Assembly: GCF_023091865.1 (NCBI RefSeq)
Contig: NZ_JAHXDI010000004.1
Coordinates: forward strand, 372,001-436,000
Source of the DNA: Chromohalobacter moromii
GTDB taxonomy: Bacteria; Pseudomonadota; Gammaproteobacteria; Pseudomonadales; Halomonadaceae
Direction of reading: 5' to 3'
DNA: 64,000 nt
The position numbers were made by a program, and so were the translations under genes. This document shows, one piece after another, positions 60,284 to 64,000 of this stretch (position 1 is its first letter; every line of letters starts with the position of its first letter). Under the pieces are notes generated by a model. The model was given only the letters and a program-made list of their open reading frames with translations, made no database searches and was not told the origin of the DNA.

Positions 60284-61906
60284 ATGAGCATTTTCTCGAT
60301 TGGCCTGAGTGGCCTAAGTGCGGCCCAGACAGCGTTGTCGACGACCAGCAACAACCTGAGCAACGTCTATACCGAGGGCTACAATCGCCAGTTGCCTATT
60401 CTCGGGGAAAGTTATAGCAATGGCTCGACGGGCACCGGGGTTTCGGTCGACGAAGTGCAGCGCCAATTCAATAGCTACATCACCGAGCAGTACAACGACG
60501 CCAACAGCCAGACAAGCGCCCTGGAAAGCTATCAGAGCCAGGTTTCGCAGATCGACAACCTGCTGGCCGATAGCGATGCGGGGCTAGCGCCCCTGATGCA
60601 GGACTTTTTCTCCAGCCTGGACGATCTTTCCGGCGCGGCATCCGATCCCGCGGCCCGCGAAGGAGTGTTGGGTTCGGCGTCGTCCATGGCGGCGCAGTTT
60701 CGTTCTTTCGACTCTTACCTGGGCGACATGCGCAGTAGCCTCAATGGTCAGCTCGAAGGGACGGTGACGGACATCAACAACACTGCTACGCAGATCGCAT
60801 CACTCAATGACCAGATCACCCAGGCGCGCGCCAAGTCCGGTGAAGAGCCCAACACGCTGCTCGACAAGCGGGACAAGCTGGTGTCCGATCTCAATGAGTT
60901 AGTGGGCGCGGACCTGAACGTCCAGGATGGCGATACCTACAACATCAACCTGGAAAATGGCCAGCCGCTGGTGTCAGGCACGCGGAGCTATGACCTCGAA
61001 GCGGTGTCTTCCAGCGAAGACCCGTCGCGCACGGTGATCGGTTATCGCGACGCGGCGGGCAACGTCAACCAGATCGATGATAGCGCCTTCGAGAACGGCG
61101 AACTGGGCGGCTTGTTGTCATTCCGCAGCGAAACGCTGGACAGCGTGCAGAACCAACTGGGCCGCATGACGGCGGTGTTGGGGGCGGAATTCAATGCCGT
61201 GCATGAGCAAGGTGTCGATCTCAACGGTGAAGACGGCGGAGCCTTCTTCAATGTTGGCTCGCCGCGCGTTTTGAGCAATAGCGAGAATGACGGTACCGGC
61301 GAGATCACCGCCGAATATGGCGACGTTACGAAGCTGACCTCGAGCGATTACCGCATTACTGCCACCGAAGACGGAAATTACGAATACGAGAGGCTTTCCG
61401 ATGGCAAGACCGGCACTCTAGATGTGAATGACGACGGCGAGGCATCGCTGGATGGTGTGTCCCTGAACGTGACCGGTACGCCGGAGGAAGGCGATACCTT
61501 TATGCTGCAGCCCACGCGCACCGCCGCGCAGGACTTCGAAGTGGCGATCAGCGAAGGCGCGGAGATCGCCGCCGCGAGCAGCGAGGGCGGTAGCGGTAAC
61601 AATGAAAACGCGCTGGCGCTGCTCGACTTGCAGAGCGAGAAGATCGTCGGCGGAACGTCATCGGTCAGCGACGCCTACGCCTCCCTGGTCAACGACGTGG
61701 GCAATACCACCAACATCACGCAGGTCAATCTGGACGCGCAATCGGGGCTTACCGAGCAACTGCGCGAGTATCAGCAATCCGAGTCCGGTGTGAACCTGGA
61801 TGAGGAGTACGCCAACCTGGTCCGTTATCAGCAGTATTACCAGGCCAATGCACGGGTCATCGACGTGGGGTCCCAGGTGCTCGATTCGGTTCTGCAGTTG
61901 CGTTGA
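60284..61906 (+). CDS. flgK: FlgK, hook-filament junction protein 1
   Basis: A 540-residue junction protein, exported with the help of FlgN. The N-terminal D0 reads MSIFSIGLSGLSAAQTALST then TSNNLSNVYTEGYNRQ. The C-terminal D0 ends LVRYQQYYQANARVIDVGSQ. The middle is acidic and Ser/Asp-rich. AGGAAAA precedes the ATG. It follows flgJ after 119 bp that hold a sigma-28-type promoter, so it can be expressed with the late genes. flgL follows after 94 bp. Confidence 0.96.
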   Translation: MSIFSIGLSGLSAAQTALSTTSNNLSNVYTEGYNRQLPILGESYSNGSTGTGVSVDEVQRQFNSYITEQYNDANSQTSALESYQSQVSQIDNLLADSDAGLAPLMQDFFSSLDDLSGAASDPAAREGVLGSASSMAAQFRSFDSYLGDMRSSLNGQLEGTVTDINNTATQIASLNDQITQARAKSGEEPNTLLDKRDKLVSDLNELVGADLNVQDGDTYNINLENGQPLVSGTRSYDLEAVSSSEDPSRTVIGYRDAAGNVNQIDDSAFENGELGGLLSFRSETLDSVQNQLGRMTAVLGAEFNAVHEQGVDLNGEDGGAFFNVGSPRVLSNSENDGTGEITAEYGDVTKLTSSDYRITATEDGNYEYERLSDGKTGTLDVNDDGEASLDGVSLNVTGTPEEGDTFMLQPTRTAAQDFEVAISEGAEIAAASSEGGSGNNENALALLDLQSEKIVGGTSSVSDAYASLVNDVGNTTNITQVNLDAQSGLTEQLREYQQSESGVNLDEEYANLVRYQQYYQANARVIDVGSQVLDSVLQLR

Positions 61907-62000
61907 TGTCGCTGATCGAGCGGCGCAGTGATGTTGGATTTCGTTTCCGAAGACAATACGACGCTGGGTAAACGCAGCGTGCGTGACGAGGTAAGCAAAA

Positions 62001-63236
62001 ATGCGTATCAGCACCGTGACGATGTACGAGCAGGGCGTTTCGGCGATGAACCGCCAGCAAGCCGATTTCGCGGATGTCGGTCAGCAGATCGCTTCCGGCA
62101 AGCGCGTGGTGAATCCGTCCGACGATCCGCGTGCCGCCTCGCGTGCGGTGGGGGTATCGCAGTCGCTGGCCGTCAATGCGCAACAAGAAAGTAGCCGAGT
62201 GACCGCGCGTAACTCGCTTAGCCAAGAGGAAAGTGTCCTTAATAGCGTCAGCGATGCTATCGGTTCGGCCAAATCACTGGTTGTACAAGCCGGTAACGGC
62301 ACCTTGAGCGACGCCGACCGCGAGTCGCTGGCCTCCGATCTCGAGGGTGCCTATGAAACGCTGATCGGGCTTGGCAACACCACCGATGGTAATGGCACCT
62401 ACTTGTTTAGCGGTTATCAGGATAATGCCAAGGCCTTCTCGCGCACCGATGCCGGTGGCGGCGTCGATACCATAAGCTATGAAGGCGATCAGGGCGTCAA
62501 AAAACAGAAGATCGATGCCGAGCGCTCGATGAACACTAGTGATACGGGTTCCGACGTGTTCATGAAGTTCTCGTCGGGCAGCGAATATATCGCCGAAGCC
62601 GGTGAAGGCAATACGGGGAGCATGACCTTCTCGGGGCCGGATGTTCGTGATGCTGCTGCTGCGGGCTATGGTGATGCATACGAGATCTCGTTCGCTGAAG
62701 ATGGCGGTGATCTTGAATATACCGTTACCAATACCAACACCGACGAATCAGTTACGGCTGAGTACACCGATGGCGAGACCATCGAATTCGGTGGTCTGGC
62801 GCTGACGATGGAAGGCGAGCCGGCAGACGGTGATTCGTTGAACGTTACGCCGGGTGGCGATATGGATGAGCAGCAGGCCAGCCTGTTCAAGACCATCGGC
62901 GATACCATCAATGCCTTGCGCCAGCCTGTCGAGACCGACGCCGATCAAGCCGCGCTCGACAACACGCTGTCTACCGCGAGCCGCAAGCTGGATGCCTCGC
63001 TGGATAACGTGCTGACCACACGGGCTTCGGTCGGCGCACGCATGAACGAGCTGGACGCCTTGGACGATGTCGGCGGCAACCGTGAGATTGCCTATGAGCA
63101 GACGCGCTCCGATCTAGTCGACCTGGATTACAATTCGGCGATTTCCGATTATATGCTCAGCCAGGTAGGGCTGCAGGCGTCACAGAAATCGTTCGCCGAT
63201 ATTCAGCAGATGTCCTTGTTCCAGTATCTGAACTAG
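62001..63236 (+). CDS. flgL: FlgL, hook-filament junction protein 3
   Basis: A 411-residue flagellin-like junction protein. The N-terminus MRISTVTMYEQGVSAMNRQQ and VGQQIASGKRVVNPSDDPRA are typical. The C-terminus has SDYMLSQVGLQASQKSFADI. The middle is acidic. It ends the plus-strand flg run and is followed by a strong bidirectional terminator at 63273-63304. Confidence 0.96.
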   Translation: MRISTVTMYEQGVSAMNRQQADFADVGQQIASGKRVVNPSDDPRAASRAVGVSQSLAVNAQQESSRVTARNSLSQEESVLNSVSDAIGSAKSLVVQAGNGTLSDADRESLASDLEGAYETLIGLGNTTDGNGTYLFSGYQDNAKAFSRTDAGGGVDTISYEGDQGVKKQKIDAERSMNTSDTGSDVFMKFSSGSEYIAEAGEGNTGSMTFSGPDVRDAAAAGYGDAYEISFAEDGGDLEYTVTNTNTDESVTAEYTDGETIEFGGLALTMEGEPADGDSLNVTPGGDMDEQQASLFKTIGDTINALRQPVETDADQAALDNTLSTASRKLDASLDNVLTTRASVGARMNELDALDDVGGNREIAYEQTRSDLVDLDYNSAISDYMLSQVGLQASQKSFADIQQMSLFQYLN

Positions 63237-63272
63237 GCTCGCTCAAGCGTCCTAAGGTTGGAGCCGGAAAGA

Positions 63273-63304
63273 AAAACGCCACGTCCGCAAGGACGTGGCG
63301 TTTT
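63273..63304. terminator. Bidirectional terminator between flgL and fliR
   Basis: AAAACGCCACGTCC (63273-63286) - GCAA - GGACGTGGCGTTTT (63291-63304) is a perfect 14-bp inverted repeat with A-rich and T-rich ends. It serves the convergent flgL and fliR transcripts. Confidence 0.93.
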
Positions 63305-63330
63305 GCATTCAGTGAGGTATTCAAACCTTA

Positions 63331-64000
63331 TTAACCACCCGCTAGACGCTGCACCACCTCCTGCATGGTATTCAGGCTGTCGCTGAAGACGATCTCCAAG
63401 AAGCGTAGCAGGTCCGGCATTAGCGTCATCATCAGCACGAGGCCGGTGGTCAGGGTCATGGGGAAGCCTATCGAGAAGATCGATAACTGCGGCGAGGCGC
63501 GGTTGAGTACGCCAAGCGTCAGGTTGATGATCAGTAGCGAGACGATCAAGGGCAATGCCAGGAGCACGCCGGACGTGAAAATTTCACTCCCCCAGTAGGC
63601 GATGAGCTCGCCGGCACTGCTATCCACTCTGGGACCGCCGATCGGTAGGGTCTGGAAGGAATTGGCGAGTATCTCTAGCGTCATCAAATGCCCGTTGAGC
63701 GCTAGGAACATGAGCAGAGTGATCATTTGAAAGATGCGCGACAGCACCATGCTGTTGCCCACGCCCGGCGTGAAAAAAGTGGCAAACGCCAGCCCCATCT
63801 GCAGACCGATGAATTCGCCAGCGGCCTGCACCACTGCAATGGTCACGCGCATGACCATTCCCATGGCGACGCCGATCAGTATTTCCTGAATCAGAATGCC
63901 GAGTGCTGCTACCGAGAAGATCGGCGTGTCGGGCATGGGGGGCAGCGTTGGTGCGATGACCATCGCCAGTAGCGCCCCTAGTACGATAGACACCTGGCGC
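63331..64000 (-). CDS. fliR: FliR, flagellar export gate protein (5' end outside window)
   Basis: Membrane component of the FliPQR export core. The frame is open to the window edge, so the N-terminus lies beyond base 64000. About 223 codons are visible of a usual 250-265. Visible features are GILIQEILIGVAMGMVMRVT, AAGEFIGLQMGLAFATFFTP and LNGHLMTLEILANSFQTLP, all conserved in FliR. The likely fliP and fliQ genes, and the start, should follow outside the window. It converges with flgL. Confidence 0.95.
   Translation of the reverse strand, partial: RQVSIVLGALLAMVIAPTLPPMPDTPIFSVAALGILIQEILIGVAMGMVMRVTIAVVQAAGEFIGLQMGLAFATFFTPGVGNSMVLSRIFQMITLLMFLALNGHLMTLEILANSFQTLPIGGPRVDSSAGELIAYWGSEIFTSGVLLALPLIVSLLIINLTLGVLNRASPQLSIFSIGFPMTLTTGLVLMMTLMPDLLRFLEIVFSDSLNTMQEVVQRLAGG

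Overview
The window comes from the chromosome of a GC-rich gammaproteobacterium. It is most likely a moderately halophilic member of the Halomonadaceae (Chromohalobacter/Halomonas type). Reasons are the acidic proteins, a Pseudomonas/Halomonas-like gene set (pqiABC, CIO-type cytochrome bd with cydDC, glpDFK, csiD-lhgO) and the flagellar gene content. The species call is inference from family resemblance; no search was run.

Layout. (1) 1-6995: flagellar export and regulation operon flhB (5' cut)-flhA-flhF-small FlhG-like gene-flhE-fliA. (2) 7094-28679: housekeeping and metabolism: pqiABC lipid-transport genes, a Ca2+/Na+ antiporter, an arsA-like/small CC-tail/cstA cluster, cydABDC, glpDFK, and the glutarate module csiR-csiD-lhgO. 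(3) 28676-36358: SulP transporter, chemoreceptor, flaG, a nuclease-fold protein with a sigma-28-type promoter, two unknown small genes, and a PilZ protein with a degenerate HD-GYP domain. (4) 36.8-48.8 kb: a patchy accessory stretch with an AraC fragment, prlF-yhaV, AT-rich orphan genes, a flagellin remnant that keeps a perfect sigma-28 promoter, a double-PLP-enzyme fusion, a TPR/ATP-grasp/FkbM-like fusion, fliC, a hipB-like gene with a truncated hipA, hicAB, and REP-like and nested inverted repeats. (5) 49.2-64 kb: adenine deaminase, flgN-flgM-flgA on the minus strand, the flgBCDEFGHIJ-KL hook/basal-body operon on the plus strand, and fliR (5' cut) on the minus strand.

How it works together. 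fliA encodes sigma-28 and flgM its anti-sigma factor. Sites of the form TAAA-N15-GCCGATAA can be read upstream of fliC, flgM, flgK, the flagellin remnant, the nuclease-fold gene and the AT-rich orphan gene, so a sigma-28 regulon can be drawn directly from the sequence.

The most unusual points are these. The FlhF/FlhG pair that normally sets flagellar number and place is altered: FlhF carries a C-terminal extension of about 345 residues, and the gene in the FlhG slot keeps the DQAxGLR FlhF-activator motif but has no MinD ATPase domain. Directly downstream of fliC lie two large multi-domain enzymes (TPR-ATP-grasp-FkbM-like, and decarboxylase plus second PLP enzyme), bracketed on the far side by a dead flagellin copy. 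This looks like an undescribed flagellin-linked modification or small-molecule locus.
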